A stretch of DNA of 64,000 bases from Azospirillum oryzae (GTDB lineage: Bacteria > Pseudomonadota > Alphaproteobacteria > Azospirillales > Azospirillaceae): assembly GCF_900177515.1 (NCBI RefSeq), contig NZ_FXAK01000009.1, positions 662,301 through 726,300 of the forward strand, written 5' to 3'. Shown here piece after piece: positions 54,911-63,809 of the stretch. The first letter of the stretch is position 1. Every line of letters begins with the position of its first letter. Both the position numbers and the translations under genes were made by a program. The notes beneath the pieces were generated by a model. That model saw only the letters and a list, made by a program, of their open reading frames with translations, was not told the origin of the DNA and did not search any database.

Positions 54911-55141
54911 GTGCATCCCGATAGCGGTCAAGCCGACGCTCAGGCGGGCGACAGCATGGCCAAACGGCGGCACGTGCCTCCCGAAGGCGGACCTGCGGTC
55001 GGGTTCCAGTCAAGGTTATTGAGATAGCCGGTAAAGGTTATTGAGGTCGAAGGGGCACCGGCGGCACGCGCCAGTTCATGTTATTACGACCAGGGTTCCG
55101 GCTGGACCGGCTTCAGTAAAGGTTATTTCGACAGCCGACAG
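54911..55141. repeat. Long direct repeat with AAGGTTATT motifs, copy B
   Basis: Second copy, with AAGGTTATT at 55012, 55034 and 55119 and the same 22- and 85-bp spacing as copy A. Its right end abuts a truncated IS5-type transposase start, which interrupts whatever followed. Confidence 0.75.
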
Positions 55142-55312
55142 AAGTGCCGCATCGTAGGCCGCCCAGTTCTCCACACGGTACCGGGCCTTCGGGATCTTGT
55201 GGCGGCGCGGCTCGTTGGCCTTGTGGGGCATCGGGGTCTCGGATTCAGCGGGCCGCCTCTATACCCGCTCGCCCTCCCGACCGCCACCAGCTCGACCTTT
55301 TTGCACCAACGT
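55142..55312 (-). pseudogene. IS5-type element, left end and transposase start only
   Basis: On the minus strand an end-like sequence (GACGTTGGTGCAAAAAGG, about 55312) leads to an ATG at 55231 and MPHKANEPRRHKIPKARYRV and then ENWAAYDAAL before the sequence stops at the repeat B border. This is the N-terminus of an IS5-family transposase, related to 60539-60760 by eye. The rest of the element is missing. Confidence 0.7.
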
Positions 55313-55395
55313 CGTCCGACACGGCTTGACTCCATCCAACCTCCAGCCATTCCGCCGCGTGCTGGTAAACTTTGCAACAGGGCCTTCCTTCCAGC

Positions 55396-56820
55396 CTACG
55401 GCCGTTTTACGTGGTTCAGGTGCTCCTCACCGGCAAGATAGGCTAGGCGCACTGTCCCCCAGTGACGACCGCGCACCGCCACGGGCGCGCACACGTCCTT
55501 CATCACGGCGAAGGCGCTGCCCCCCATGTCGCGTCGGTAGGTTTGCAGCAGGAACGGCTTGGTGTTGCGCCCGGCGGCCAGCCCGACGCGGTCGTTGAAC
55601 ATCCGGCGGTTCCGGCAGTTGGTCGCGTTCCACACCGGGTCACAACCCTGCGGTTGGCTGAATTTTTGATTGTGCGTCGGCAGGTAGCCCTGATCGTCGA
55701 GCGTCACGCAGAACACGATGCGGTCGCTGCGCTCCAGCACGGCCTCTTGGATGTCGGGCAGCACGCGGTCGCAGAAGGGCGTGTAACGGGTCAGGAACTG
55801 CTGCGGGTCGGATCCGGCGACAGGCTGATACACCCGGTCGAACAGGTCTGCTTCGCTGATCGCACCACGGGCGAGCGCATCGTCAAACGCCGCGGACACG
55901 GCGGCTGCGGCGCTTTTTACCATCTGGATGAACGGCGTATCGACGGTATCAACGTTCAACTCGGCCGTAATACCGATCAGACGCTCACTCATGCCCAGCA
56001 GTGCGTTCGCGCGGTTGCTCGCTTGGCAGAGATTGTCGTTGGACAGCGCTACGCCGCCCCTCAGGTCAGCGATCTCGTGCTCCAGATCGCCGCAGTTGCG
56101 GCTGATCTCAGCCGCGGCGGCATCGATCTTATCGGTTTCGGCGTGCAGGTCGGCCATCGCGCGGCCGACCGTGTCGATCACCATGCCGATGGCTGCGGTC
56201 CCTTCACTGACATCGCGCGCCTTTGACGCGCTGTCCAGGCTATCGGCCATCAGCCGTTGCGCCTGCTCGTTCAAGAGTCTCAGCGTTGCGTCGATCTCCG
56301 TCGTCGCCTCGGCGGTCCGGGAAGACAGGGCTTTGACCTCGTTGGCGACGACCGCGAAACCGCGCCCGGCCGCGCCGGCCCGCGCCGCCTCGATGGTGGC
56401 ATTCAGCGCCAGCAGGTTGGTGTGTTTAGCGATGGTGAAGATCCCCCTGGCCACCGTGCCGACCTGGTCGAGGGCATTCCGCAGCCCAGCGATCTGATCC
56501 TCGATGCCCGTCACCGACGACACCAGATGATGGATGTCCGACAAGGACCGTTGCACCCGGTCGCGGGATGAATCAACCTCCTGCCGAGCCCGCTCGGTGA
56601 CGGAACGTGCAACCAGGGCTGCGCCGGAAATCCTCCGGGTGCTCTCCGCCATCAAGGCGGCGGTGCCGCGCAGCTCTTCGAATACGACAGATTGCCGATC
56701 CACGCGGCCGGCCACGTCCTCGATGTGCCCAGCGATGTCGGCGATCTCGATGCCGAGATTGCCCGCTTCAGCGGCGATGTCGGCGATCAGATGTGTTCGA
56801 ATTCCGAACGCTCCGTCCAT
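55396..56820 (-). CDS. Soluble chemoreceptor-like protein (MCP signalling domain)
   Basis: 474 residues without a transmembrane segment. An N-terminal helical region and the methyl-accepting signalling domain (hairpin tip KHTNLLALNATIEAARAG, then GFAVVANEVKALS) come first, and a C-terminal globular sensor of about 180 residues follows (QFLTRYTPFCDRVLPDIQEAVL, GYLPTHNQKFSQPQ, NRRMFNDRVGLAAGRNT). Placing the sensor after the signalling domain is unusual but known for cytoplasmic receptors. The start lies inside the hydrolase gene (53-bp overlap), so the two genes are co-transcribed. It probably senses an internal signal related to that enzyme, which is inference. Confidence 0.9.
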   Translation of the reverse strand: MDGAFGIRTHLIADIAAEAGNLGIEIADIAGHIEDVAGRVDRQSVVFEELRGTAALMAESTRRISGAALVARSVTERARQEVDSSRDRVQRSLSDIHHLVSSVTGIEDQIAGLRNALDQVGTVARGIFTIAKHTNLLALNATIEAARAGAAGRGFAVVANEVKALSSRTAEATTEIDATLRLLNEQAQRLMADSLDSASKARDVSEGTAAIGMVIDTVGRAMADLHAETDKIDAAAAEISRNCGDLEHEIADLRGGVALSNDNLCQASNRANALLGMSERLIGITAELNVDTVDTPFIQMVKSAAAAVSAAFDDALARGAISEADLFDRVYQPVAGSDPQQFLTRYTPFCDRVLPDIQEAVLERSDRIVFCVTLDDQGYLPTHNQKFSQPQGCDPVWNATNCRNRRMFNDRVGLAAGRNTKPFLLQTYRRDMGGSAFAVMKDVCAPVAVRGRHWGTVRLAYLAGEEHLNHVKRP

Positions 56821-57754
56821 GGAGAGGTCTTTCTGTGATCGGTTGCTGATGGGGCGGCGCGCCGTCGCTTACAGGGGCGCTCAGGAACGAAAGCAAAGCG
56901 TCCACCGTGTCCTGCGGTCGCTCTTCCGGTAGGAAATGCCCGGCGGGAAGCCCGGCACCCCGGATGTGCGGCGCGTAGCGGCGCCAGATGACCAAGGGAT
57001 CGGGGTAGAGCCGCCCGACCACGCTGCGGTCGCCCCAGAGGGTCAGCGCCGGGCAGTCGACAGTCCGCCCGGCGGCGCGATCCGCCCTGTCGTGCGCGAG
57101 GTCGATAGTGGCGGCGGCGCGGTAATCCTCGCACATGGCATGGATGGCGGCAGGATCACAGAACGTCTGGAGGTAGGCGGCGACGGCCTCTTCATGGAAG
57201 ATGCCGGGGTCGGATCCCCAAGCGCCCAGGGTGCGCCTGAGATAGGTCTGCGGATCCAGACCGATCAGGTGTTCCGGCAACCCGTTAGGTTGAATGAGGA
57301 AGAACCAGTGATAATAAGCGGTTGCCATCGCCTGATCGACGCGCTCGAACACTTCCAGGGTCGGAACGATGTCGAGAAAGGCCACCCGCTCCACCCGTTG
57401 AGGGTGATCAAGCGCCATCCGGTGCGCCACGCGGGCGCCCCGATCATGCCCGGCCACGCTAAAGCGCTCAAAGCTCAAGGCCGTCATGACCGCCATCTGG
57501 TCGGCGGCCATGCGGCGCTTGCTGTAGGTGGCATGCTCGGCGTCACCCGGCGGCTTGGAGGACCGCCCGTACCCCCGCAGGTCGGTGAGCACGACGGTGA
57601 AGCTCCGCGCCAGATGCGGGGCGACGCCGTGCCATAGCATGTGCGACTGCGGGAAACCATGAAGAAGCAGAAGCGGCGGGCCCGCGCCGCCGACCCTGGT
57701 GTGAATATCCACTCCGTCAACGGTGATGCTCCGGTCATCGAAGCCCTCGAACAT
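56768..57754 (-). CDS. Fluoroacetate-dehalogenase-like alpha/beta hydrolase
   Basis: About 328 residues from the ATG at 57754 (MFEGFDDRSITVDGVDIHTRVGG). Features of the haloacetate dehalogenase family are LLLLHGFPQSHMLWH, the nucleophile elbow AGHDRGARVAHRMA (Asp plus two Arg that hold the carboxylate), and the YYHWFFL pair (His-Trp) that binds the halogen in the family. The general-base His is in LPAGHFLPEE. So it may hydrolyse short haloacids, or act as an epoxide hydrolase, which shares the Asp. The 3' end extends past the chemoreceptor start with a low-complexity tail. A long hairpin lies upstream of the gene. Confidence 0.88.
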   Translation of the reverse strand: MFEGFDDRSITVDGVDIHTRVGGAGPPLLLLHGFPQSHMLWHGVAPHLARSFTVVLTDLRGYGRSSKPPGDAEHATYSKRRMAADQMAVMTALSFERFSVAGHDRGARVAHRMALDHPQRVERVAFLDIVPTLEVFERVDQAMATAYYHWFFLIQPNGLPEHLIGLDPQTYLRRTLGAWGSDPGIFHEEAVAAYLQTFCDPAAIHAMCEDYRAAATIDLAHDRADRAAGRTVDCPALTLWGDRSVVGRLYPDPLVIWRRYAPHIRGAGLPAGHFLPEERPQDTVDALLSFLSAPVSDGAPPHQQPITERPLHGRSVRNSNTSDRRHRR

Positions 57755-57928
57755 GGCCTTCCCCGTCCGCAATGTCGTGGATGGTGTTGGATCGCTTTGG
57801 CGACGCTCGGCAAAGGAGGAGCTCACGACGCATGGGGGAGAGTACGCCATATCGATTATTTGTCAAACAAATATTGATTTGTTGATTAAGGCCAAGCTGC
57901 AGCGTTGTCGGGCGCGTCGCGACGAAAG

Positions 57929-57984
57929 CCCCGTCCGATGACCTAACGGATCGATGCGTCGATCCGTTAGGTCATCGGACGGGG
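57929..57984. terminator. Very long perfect hairpin downstream of the CodB-like permease gene
   Basis: Two perfect 26-bp arms (57929-57954 and 57959-57984) enclose a TGCG loop. It lies between the divergent end of the minus-strand permease gene (58020) and the hydrolase start (57754). On the minus strand it ends GGGGCTTTCG, which suits a terminator, although the U run is short. Such length and perfection also suit a recombination or insertion scar. Confidence 0.6.
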
Positions 57985-58019
57985 ATTCGGATGGCGGCGA
58001 TGATGTTTGCCCGAAGCTC

Positions 58020-59354
58020 TCAGCCGGTAACGGCAACCACCGGGCGCGGTGACAAGACGGCGATCAGGCCATAGGCTAAGCCGGCCACGAGGGCCGAGCA
58101 GACGGCGGTCGACAACTCGGGCATCAGGAGTTCCACTGCGAACCCGGCGCCCGCGCCGGTGATCCAGCCGAGAAAGGCGGAGGGGCGCCAATCGGCGTTC
58201 GTGCCGGATTGTGGCCGCGCCAGATACTGGTCAACCAGGATGACGGACCCGATCGGCGGAACCACGACGCCGAGCAGCGTAAGCCAGTCGATGAAGTAGG
58301 CCCACACGTTGCCGGCGGCGATGACGATGCCGACGATGCCGACGACCACGGCCATGGTCCGCATATGCCCTCCAAAGATCCGCGACCAGCCGGTGGCGGC
58401 GTTGTAAAGGCAGTGCGAGCAGACGGACCCCAAATTAACGTACAAGAAAACGAACGCGAGCACGCTGACCCAGCCGATGTTCAGGCCGTTCAGATAGCCG
58501 AATATGTTGTCGGTCCCGAACGGATTGGCGTTGGGTACCGCAAGCGCCGCGGTCATCACGCCGCCGACGAGCATGGCGGACAGATTGGCGAACGGGAACG
58601 CACTGAAGGTAGCAATGAAGGAATGAGTTCCGGTTCGAGCCCAGCGGTTGAAGTCAGCGGTCACGGTGCCCCCGTCCGCGAACAGCGCGATCACCACCGT
58701 CAGCCCCACGCCCATCGGCATGGTGGCCGTCCCATTGTTGCCCGGATAGGCTAGGATCGCCGACCAAGTGGTCGTCGACGCGGCATGCACCGCGACAAAC
58801 AACCCGAGAAGGACGAACAAGGGAACGGACGCGATGCTGATCCAGTGCAGCCCGCGGACGCCGGCGAAGGCGATGGCGGTGTAGAGCAAGCCGGCGACAA
58901 TGGTCATCGCCACGTAACTGAGGCCATAGGTGCTGCTGATCAGTGCCCCGGTAATGCCCGTTTGCACCGCGTACCAGCCGAGGAGCAGTGCCGAGAGCAA
59001 CCCCGAGGCAAGTACGAAACCCTTGCGCCCGAACACCTTGCTGGCGATCAGCCCAAAGTTCATGCCGCTCCGGTAACCGAGGTGGCCGAGAGCCCCGACA
59101 TAGACGAGCATGACCAGATTGCCAATCACCATCGCGGTAACCGCGCGCGTGAACCCCATACCGAGCACCAGCAGCGAGCCGGTCATGGCGCCGGTGATGA
59201 TCATGGGAAATCCAAGCCACACCATGGTGACGGAAAACAGGCTGCGCCGCGCGACAGCCGGCACAGGTGCGTGCTCGAACTCGTCGCCCAACAGATGATC
59301 CACGGCTCCCTGTTCGGTGTTTGGTGTTGAAGTGGCCACTTTCGTTTCCTCCAT
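58020..59354 (-). CDS. CodB-like cytosine/purine permease (NCS1 family)
   Basis: About 444 residues from the ATG at 59354 (MEETKVATSTPNTEQGAVD) with about 12 membrane helices. NCS1 traits are the helix 1 region (SLFSVTMVWLGFPMIITGAMTGSLL), the QTGITGAL segment and VTADFNRWARTGTHSF in the centre. It would carry cytosine, hydantoin, thiamine precursors or a related nucleobase with a proton or sodium ion. No cytosine deaminase gene is nearby. Two palindromes with TGGTATC/GATACCA motifs lie 217-262 bp upstream, and a TetR and a GntR regulator gene follow behind. Confidence 0.87.
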   Translation of the reverse strand: MEETKVATSTPNTEQGAVDHLLGDEFEHAPVPAVARRSLFSVTMVWLGFPMIITGAMTGSLLVLGMGFTRAVTAMVIGNLVMLVYVGALGHLGYRSGMNFGLIASKVFGRKGFVLASGLLSALLLGWYAVQTGITGALISSTYGLSYVAMTIVAGLLYTAIAFAGVRGLHWISIASVPLFVLLGLFVAVHAASTTTWSAILAYPGNNGTATMPMGVGLTVVIALFADGGTVTADFNRWARTGTHSFIATFSAFPFANLSAMLVGGVMTAALAVPNANPFGTDNIFGYLNGLNIGWVSVLAFVFLYVNLGSVCSHCLYNAATGWSRIFGGHMRTMAVVVGIVGIVIAAGNVWAYFIDWLTLLGVVVPPIGSVILVDQYLARPQSGTNADWRPSAFLGWITGAGAGFAVELLMPELSTAVCSALVAGLAYGLIAVLSPRPVVAVTG

Positions 59355-59570
59355 GGTAATTGGGCGGGCGCAGAGTCGCCCCTTGTGATTATTCCGTTTG
59401 CTTGACCGCTTGATTCCGCCGGTCGCCATTGGGCAGCCGATCCCATTCGCCGCGGAGATCCGCGTCGTTTGCTTAGGTGCCAACCTGGTATGGAAAGAAC
59501 GGCTTGCTTACGTCTTTTCCGTCACGGGCCTGTTATGGCCGGTCTTATTGGTGAATGCCCAACGTCACAA

Positions 59571-59590
59571 ACGATACCAAATGGTATCGT
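59571..59590. promoter_or_regulatory. Operator palindrome ACGATACCA..TGGTATCGT
   Basis: Nine-base perfect arms separated by two A residues. GATACCA/TGGTATC matches the kind of site used by GntR-type regulators. It lies about 217-236 bp upstream of the permease ATG. Confidence 0.6.
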
Positions 59591-59602
59591 GAGATAACGC
59601 AT

Positions 59603-59616
59603 AGTATCATGATACT
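59603..59616. promoter_or_regulatory. Operator palindrome AGTATCATGATACT
   Basis: A perfect 14-bp palindrome only 12 bp from the previous one, sharing the GATAC core. A third GGTATCG follows at about 59620. Clustered sites of this kind suggest cooperative binding by one regulator. Confidence 0.6.
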
Positions 59617-59850
59617 GGCTGGTATCGCGGTCAAGGGTGAATGCGGTGGGGTGCAGCAATTGACATGGCCCGCTGACAGGCTCGGCGCTCAACGTCGTGC
59701 GCTTGCTCACGTGATCGCTTCATACCCGCTCAAGGCGATGTGGCCCCCGGCCGCGAGGGGGCGGCACAAAAGGGGTGAGAAAGCGTGAGCGGCGCCGGAA
59801 CAATGGTTGCGCTTGACCCGGCACCGCAAACTTCGCCGAGATGCGGAAAA

Positions 59851-60477
59851 TCACCCGGCTCGTTTTGCCACCACCTTAAGCGAGCCCTTCTTTTTATCGC
59901 GATCTGCCCGATCAAGGATCTCCGAAATGATCCTCATCACATGCTCGCCGGCATTCGGGATACTGTTGTTCTGAGTGCTAATCTGCGCACCCTCGAGCAT
60001 GAAGCTGATCTCCACCGCGGCAGCCTCTGGATCTGGAATGCCCGCCCCTTCACAAAGTACCGCCACCCGTTGCGCCTGCCTCTTCTTATGGGCTTCAATC
60101 AGCAAACGAACGGGATCATTCGGGTCAGGCAGTTCCGCGATCGAGTTGATGAATGGGCATCCTCGATGCGACGTCGTTGCCAGGGAATCAGCGATGTGCT
60201 TGGCCCAGCCATACAACTGGGCGCGGGGATCTCCCGGGTGGGCCTTTTCGAGATCGTCAAAAATGGCGGCGTATTGAGCCGTCACGATGCGGATCCATTC
60301 GACGATAAGATTTTCCTTCGAGCCGAAATGCCGATAGACCGCCGCCTTGGTTGTTTCGGCCTTGGCGGCAATGACGTCGACTGTTACACGCCGGATGCCT
60401 GAGTTAAAAAATAAATCTTCCGCAGCATCAAGAATTCGCTCTCTTGGAGGCAACCGCATAATCCGCCCTTCGCGCAT
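59851..60477 (-). CDS. TetR-family transcriptional regulator
   Basis: About 208 residues from the ATG at 60477, chosen because of the AGGGAGG ribosome site six bases before it. The helix-turn-helix (RERILDAAEDLFFNSGIRRVTVDVIAAKAETTKAAVYRHFGSK, with a tri-helical pattern) is clear. The C-terminal ligand domain shows DSLATTSHRGCPFINSIAELP, seen in the TetR subgroup with a Cys in a buried helix. It lies between the permease and GntR genes, all on the minus strand. Its target could be the permease or itself. No TetR-type palindrome is seen apart from those near 59571. Confidence 0.9.
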   Translation of the reverse strand: MREGRIMRLPPRERILDAAEDLFFNSGIRRVTVDVIAAKAETTKAAVYRHFGSKENLIVEWIRIVTAQYAAIFDDLEKAHPGDPRAQLYGWAKHIADSLATTSHRGCPFINSIAELPDPNDPVRLLIEAHKKRQAQRVAVLCEGAGIPDPEAAAVEISFMLEGAQISTQNNSIPNAGEHVMRIISEILDRADRDKKKGSLKVVAKRAG

Positions 60478-60847
60478 TTCGTCCCTCCCTAAGTGAACGT
60501 CCGTGAGGAATGTAGCTGGACCAAACGGTGTAGGCAAATTCAACGTTGATGCAGAAAGGCGGAGGTGGGGGCCGGAAGGGCGGGCGGATATTGAGGTACG
60601 TCCACCGAAGCCGAGAGCCCGATGCCGTGCAAGGCCCACGAGCCCAACCGTCACAACCTCCCAACGGCGCACCTCCGTGTGGAGAATTGGACGGCCTGAA
60701 CCGCCGTGGTGACCTGACGGTGTGGGTGTCGCCCGAGGCAGCATCTGGGGCCATGCCGGTCAGCCGCAGGTCGCCTGATCGCCGCTGCCCCACGGTGGAC
60801 TCCGCCGACTCACCGATTTGCGCACCAAAGTCGTCCAGCACCTCATC
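60478..60847. other. Intergenic, IS5-type remnant
   Basis: The region between the TetR start and the GntR stop is mostly a decayed IS5-type end (60539-60760, listed separately). It also holds the TetR promoter. I see nothing else. Confidence 0.45.
60539..60760 (+). pseudogene. IS5-type transposase remnant
   Basis: AACGTTGATGCAGAAAGG and the following approximately 80 bases align with the end at 55312-55231 (other strand). The ATG at 60622 starts MPCKAHEPNRHNLPTAHLRV and then ENWTA in one frame, and LDGLNRRGDLTVWVSPEA in another, the same order as IS5-type N-termini. Frame changes and missing downstream text make it a relic. Confidence 0.6.
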
Positions 60848-61600
60848 TCACGTTCCGTCGGCACGCTCGATACGCCGTTCCAAAGCCTCGCGGTAGCGCT
60901 CTCGCGTATAGGCGGCAAGGTCCGTAAGCGCTCTTGCGCCGGCCTCTGCATCACGGCATTGCAGAGCATCCAGGATTTGCTTGTGGAATTCGACGATCGC
61001 GCGGCGGTCCCGCACTCGGAAAATGATCATGTTGCTGACCGGTTGCAACGCCTCGACCACGGAGTGCATCAGGAATCGCAGCAAGGCATTGCCGCAAGCG
61101 TCAACGAGTTTACGATGGAAGCGAACGTCAGACGCACAGAACTCCTCGTCGGTTAGCAAGGCGTCACGCTGCTGCTCCAACTCTCTCCGCATGGCGTCGA
61201 GGTGATCGTCCTTCCGGTGCTCCATTGCAAGCCGGCAGCACACAATTTGTAGCTCAAGACGGGCTGTGGCCATATCGTCAAGGCTGATATCCCCGACTGC
61301 GACCATCAACGTCGTCGCATTGGCCAGCGATTGGGCAGCTTCCTCCGGTGCCGGACTCGCGACGAAATTTCCTCCCGATGGCCCACGCCGCGAGCGAATC
61401 AGATGCTGTGCCGCCAGACGCTTCAAGGCCTCGCGCACTGTCGGCCGGGAGACCTTGAAGCGCAGTGCAAGTTCTTCCTCCGTTGGAAGCCGCTGATCCA
61501 CCTTGAGCCGGCCATCCATGATCGCGGCGCGAATGCTCTCGGCAATTTGCTTAGCCGCGCTGACCGTCACTACGCTCTCAAAGTCCACCGCCTTGCTCAT
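60848..61600 (-). CDS. GntR-family regulator, FadR/FCD type
   Basis: 250 residues. The N-terminal winged helix (AKQIAESIRAAIMDGRLKVDQRLPTEEELALRFKVSRPTVREALKRLAAQHLI) is followed by an FCD ligand domain: MATARLELQIVCCRLA, DVRFHRKLVDACGN and FHKQILDALQCRD supply His and Asp of a metal site. FCD regulators respond to organic acids. It is downstream of the CoA-ligase pseudogene on the same strand and may have controlled it. Operators of TGGTATC type upstream of the permease gene are possible targets. Confidence 0.92.
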   Translation of the reverse strand: MSKAVDFESVVTVSAAKQIAESIRAAIMDGRLKVDQRLPTEEELALRFKVSRPTVREALKRLAAQHLIRSRRGPSGGNFVASPAPEEAAQSLANATTLMVAVGDISLDDMATARLELQIVCCRLAMEHRKDDHLDAMRRELEQQRDALLTDEEFCASDVRFHRKLVDACGNALLRFLMHSVVEALQPVSNMIIFRVRDRRAIVEFHKQILDALQCRDAEAGARALTDLAAYTRERYREALERRIERADGT

Positions 61601-61887
61601 GCACTTCCTACCCTCACAGATTACCTTGGTTCCACTAACACGCCGGTCGTCGTCTGTCCGAAGAATGTCTTAACATTATTTGGCAGATGACATATGCAGT
61701 GCCGGCCTGTCGTGTTTGAGGATTGAGAAGGTTTTGCGAAACGGTTTGCGGCGGGACTCCGCACAGCCGCGTCGGATGGGAGTGAGGTTGCCCGACAGCG
61801 CTGACCGAAAGCAGGAAGCCCAAAAGGGGTTTGAGCCGTTCCCCACTATCGCACCGTGGCTTATGAAGCAGGTTGTGGCGATATCGA
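61601..61887. other. Intergenic between GntR and the CoA-ligase pseudogene
   Basis: This 287-bp gap presumably holds the GntR promoter. I see no gene, RNA or strong palindrome in it. Confidence 0.35.
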
Positions 61888-63809
61888 TCACGGTTTTGCG
61901 TTTTTCCCACCAGCATATCCCAGCAATCTTAGCGCGTCGGCGATCTCCGGCAAGATGCCCGGATCGTCGATGGTCGCCGGCATCTTGTAGTCCTGACTGT
62001 CGGCGATCTTCTGCATGGTGCCGCGCAGGATCTTGCCGGAGCGGGTCTTCGGCAGGCGGTCGACCACCAGGGCGCGCTTGAAGTCGGCGACCGGGCCGAT
62101 CTGCTCGCGCACCAGCTGGACGACCTCCTTGACGATCTCCTCATGCGGACGGGTGACGCCGGCCTTCAGGCAGACGAAGCCCAACGGCACCTGCCCCTTC
62201 AGGTCGTCGGCCACGCCGATCACCGCGCATTCGGCGACGTCCTTGTGGCTCGACAGCACCTCTTCCATGGCGCCGGTGGACAGGCGGTGGCCGGCGACGT
62301 TGATGATGTCGTCGGTGCGGGCCATGACATAGACATAGCCGTCATCGTCGACGAAGCCGGCATCGCCGGTCTGGTAGTAGCCGGGGTAGTCGGCGAGATA
62401 GGACTTCTTGAAGCGCTCGTCGGCATTCCACAGCGTCGGCAGCGTGCCCGGAGGCAGCGGCAGCTTGACGCAGATGGCGCCGATGTCGCCGCGCGGAACC
62501 TCCTTCAACTCGGCATTCAGCACGCGCACGTCCCAGCCCGGCATCGGGCGGGTGGCGGAGCCGTACTTGATCGGGAACAGGTGGACGCCCAGCGGGTTGC
62601 CGGAGATCGCCCAGCCGGTCTCGGTCTGCCACCAGTGGTCGATCACCGGGACGTTCAGATTGTCCTCGGCCCAATGCAGCGTGTCGGGGTCCGAGCGCTC
62701 GCCGGCCAGGAACAGGGCGCGGAAGTGCGACAGGTCGTACTTCTTCAGGTAATTGGCGTCCGGATCCTCGCGCTTGATGGCGCGGAAGGCGGTGGGGGCG
62801 GTGAACAGCGTGCCGACCTTGTGCTGCTCGATCACGCGCCAGAAGGTGCCCGGATCGGGGGTGCCGACTGGCTTGCCCTCAAACACCACGGTGGTGCAGC
62901 CGGTCAGCAGCGGCGCATAGACGATGTAGGAATGGCCGACGACCCAACCACGTCCGACGCCGCCCAATACACCTCGCCGGCTTGACGTGTAGATGTTGGT
63001 CATGGTCCAGCGCAGGGCCACCGCATGGCCGCCATTGTCGCGAACCACGCCCTTGGGCTGGCCGGTCGTGCCGGAGGTGTAGAGGATATAGAGCGGATCG
63101 GTCGCCTTGACGGGGACGCCATTCCGCCGCTCGGCCTTCGCCACCGCCTCGCCCAGTCCGACGTTCGCGGCCGGCGATCAGCGTCGCCGTCTCCTGCGGG
63201 CGCTGCCAGACGATGACGCTGGCCGGCTTGTGGCCGACTGCTCGATGGCGGCGTCCAGCATCGGCTTGTACTTGACGATGCGGTTCGGCTCGATGCCGCA
63301 GGAGGCCGAAACAATGGCCTTCGGCTTGGCATCGTCGATGCGGGTCGCCAGCTCGTGCGGGGCGAAGCCGCCGAAGACCACCGAATGCACCGCGCCCAGA
63401 CGGGCGCAGGCCAGCATGGCGACCAGCGACTGCGGGATCATCGGCATATAGAGCAGGACCCGGTCACCCATTTCCACGCCCTGGGCGCGCAGCGCGCCGG
63501 CGAAGCGGGCGACCTGGTCCTGCAACTCGGCATAGGTGATGGTCTGAACGGTCTGGGTGACCGGGCTGTCATAGATGATCGCGGCCTGGGCGCCGCGCCC
63601 GCCTTCCACATGGCGGTCCACCGCGTTGTAGCAGGTGTTCAGTTCCCCGCCGGTGAACCAGCGGTAGAAGGGCGCGTTGCTGTCGTCCAGCACCTTGTCC
63701 ATGGCTTGAACCAGGAGATGTCCTTGGCGGCGTCGCTCCAGAATCCCTCTGGATCCGACAGGGAGCGCAAAAAAAGGGTATCGTAGCTGGAGGCTGACTT
63801 TAGACTCAT
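61888..63809 (-). pseudogene. Propionyl/acetyl-CoA synthetase (PrpE-like), three frameshifts
   Basis: From an ATG at 63809 the frame reads MSLKSASSYDTLFLRSLSDP and SWFKP. A missing base near 63702 moves DKVLDDSNAPFYRWFTGGEL into another frame. A missing base near 63232 then leads to a stop at 63178, and an extra base near 63166 restores the frame of the C-terminal 420 residues. These keep YILYTSGTTGQPKGVV (AMP/ATP motif) and the acyl-adenylate Lys region KTRSGKILRG. The full protein of about 640 residues would be a PrpE/Acs-type ligase making propionyl- or acetyl-CoA. Three lesions suggest a dead gene, unless they are sequencing errors. Confidence 0.85.

Larger units (their letters stand above)
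54022..55141. other. Non-coding, repeat-rich region (candidate origin)
   Basis: About 1.1 kb without a convincing gene. It contains 21-bp tandem repeats at 54141-54182 and two diverged approximately 230-bp direct repeats at a 423-bp offset, each with three AAGGTTATT motifs in the same spacing. Iterons of such spacing are typical of plasmid origins or partition sites. No replication gene is recognisable next to it. Confidence 0.5.
59355..59850. other. Intergenic, regulatory region of the permease
   Basis: This 496-bp region between the permease start and the TetR gene end, both on the minus strand, holds the permease promoter and two palindromic operators (listed separately). I see no gene or RNA. 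Confidence 0.5.

Noticed and set aside
54485..55141. CRISPR array
   Set aside because: The repeats are only two long diverged copies with internal motifs, not many short identical repeats with unique spacers, and no cas genes are present.
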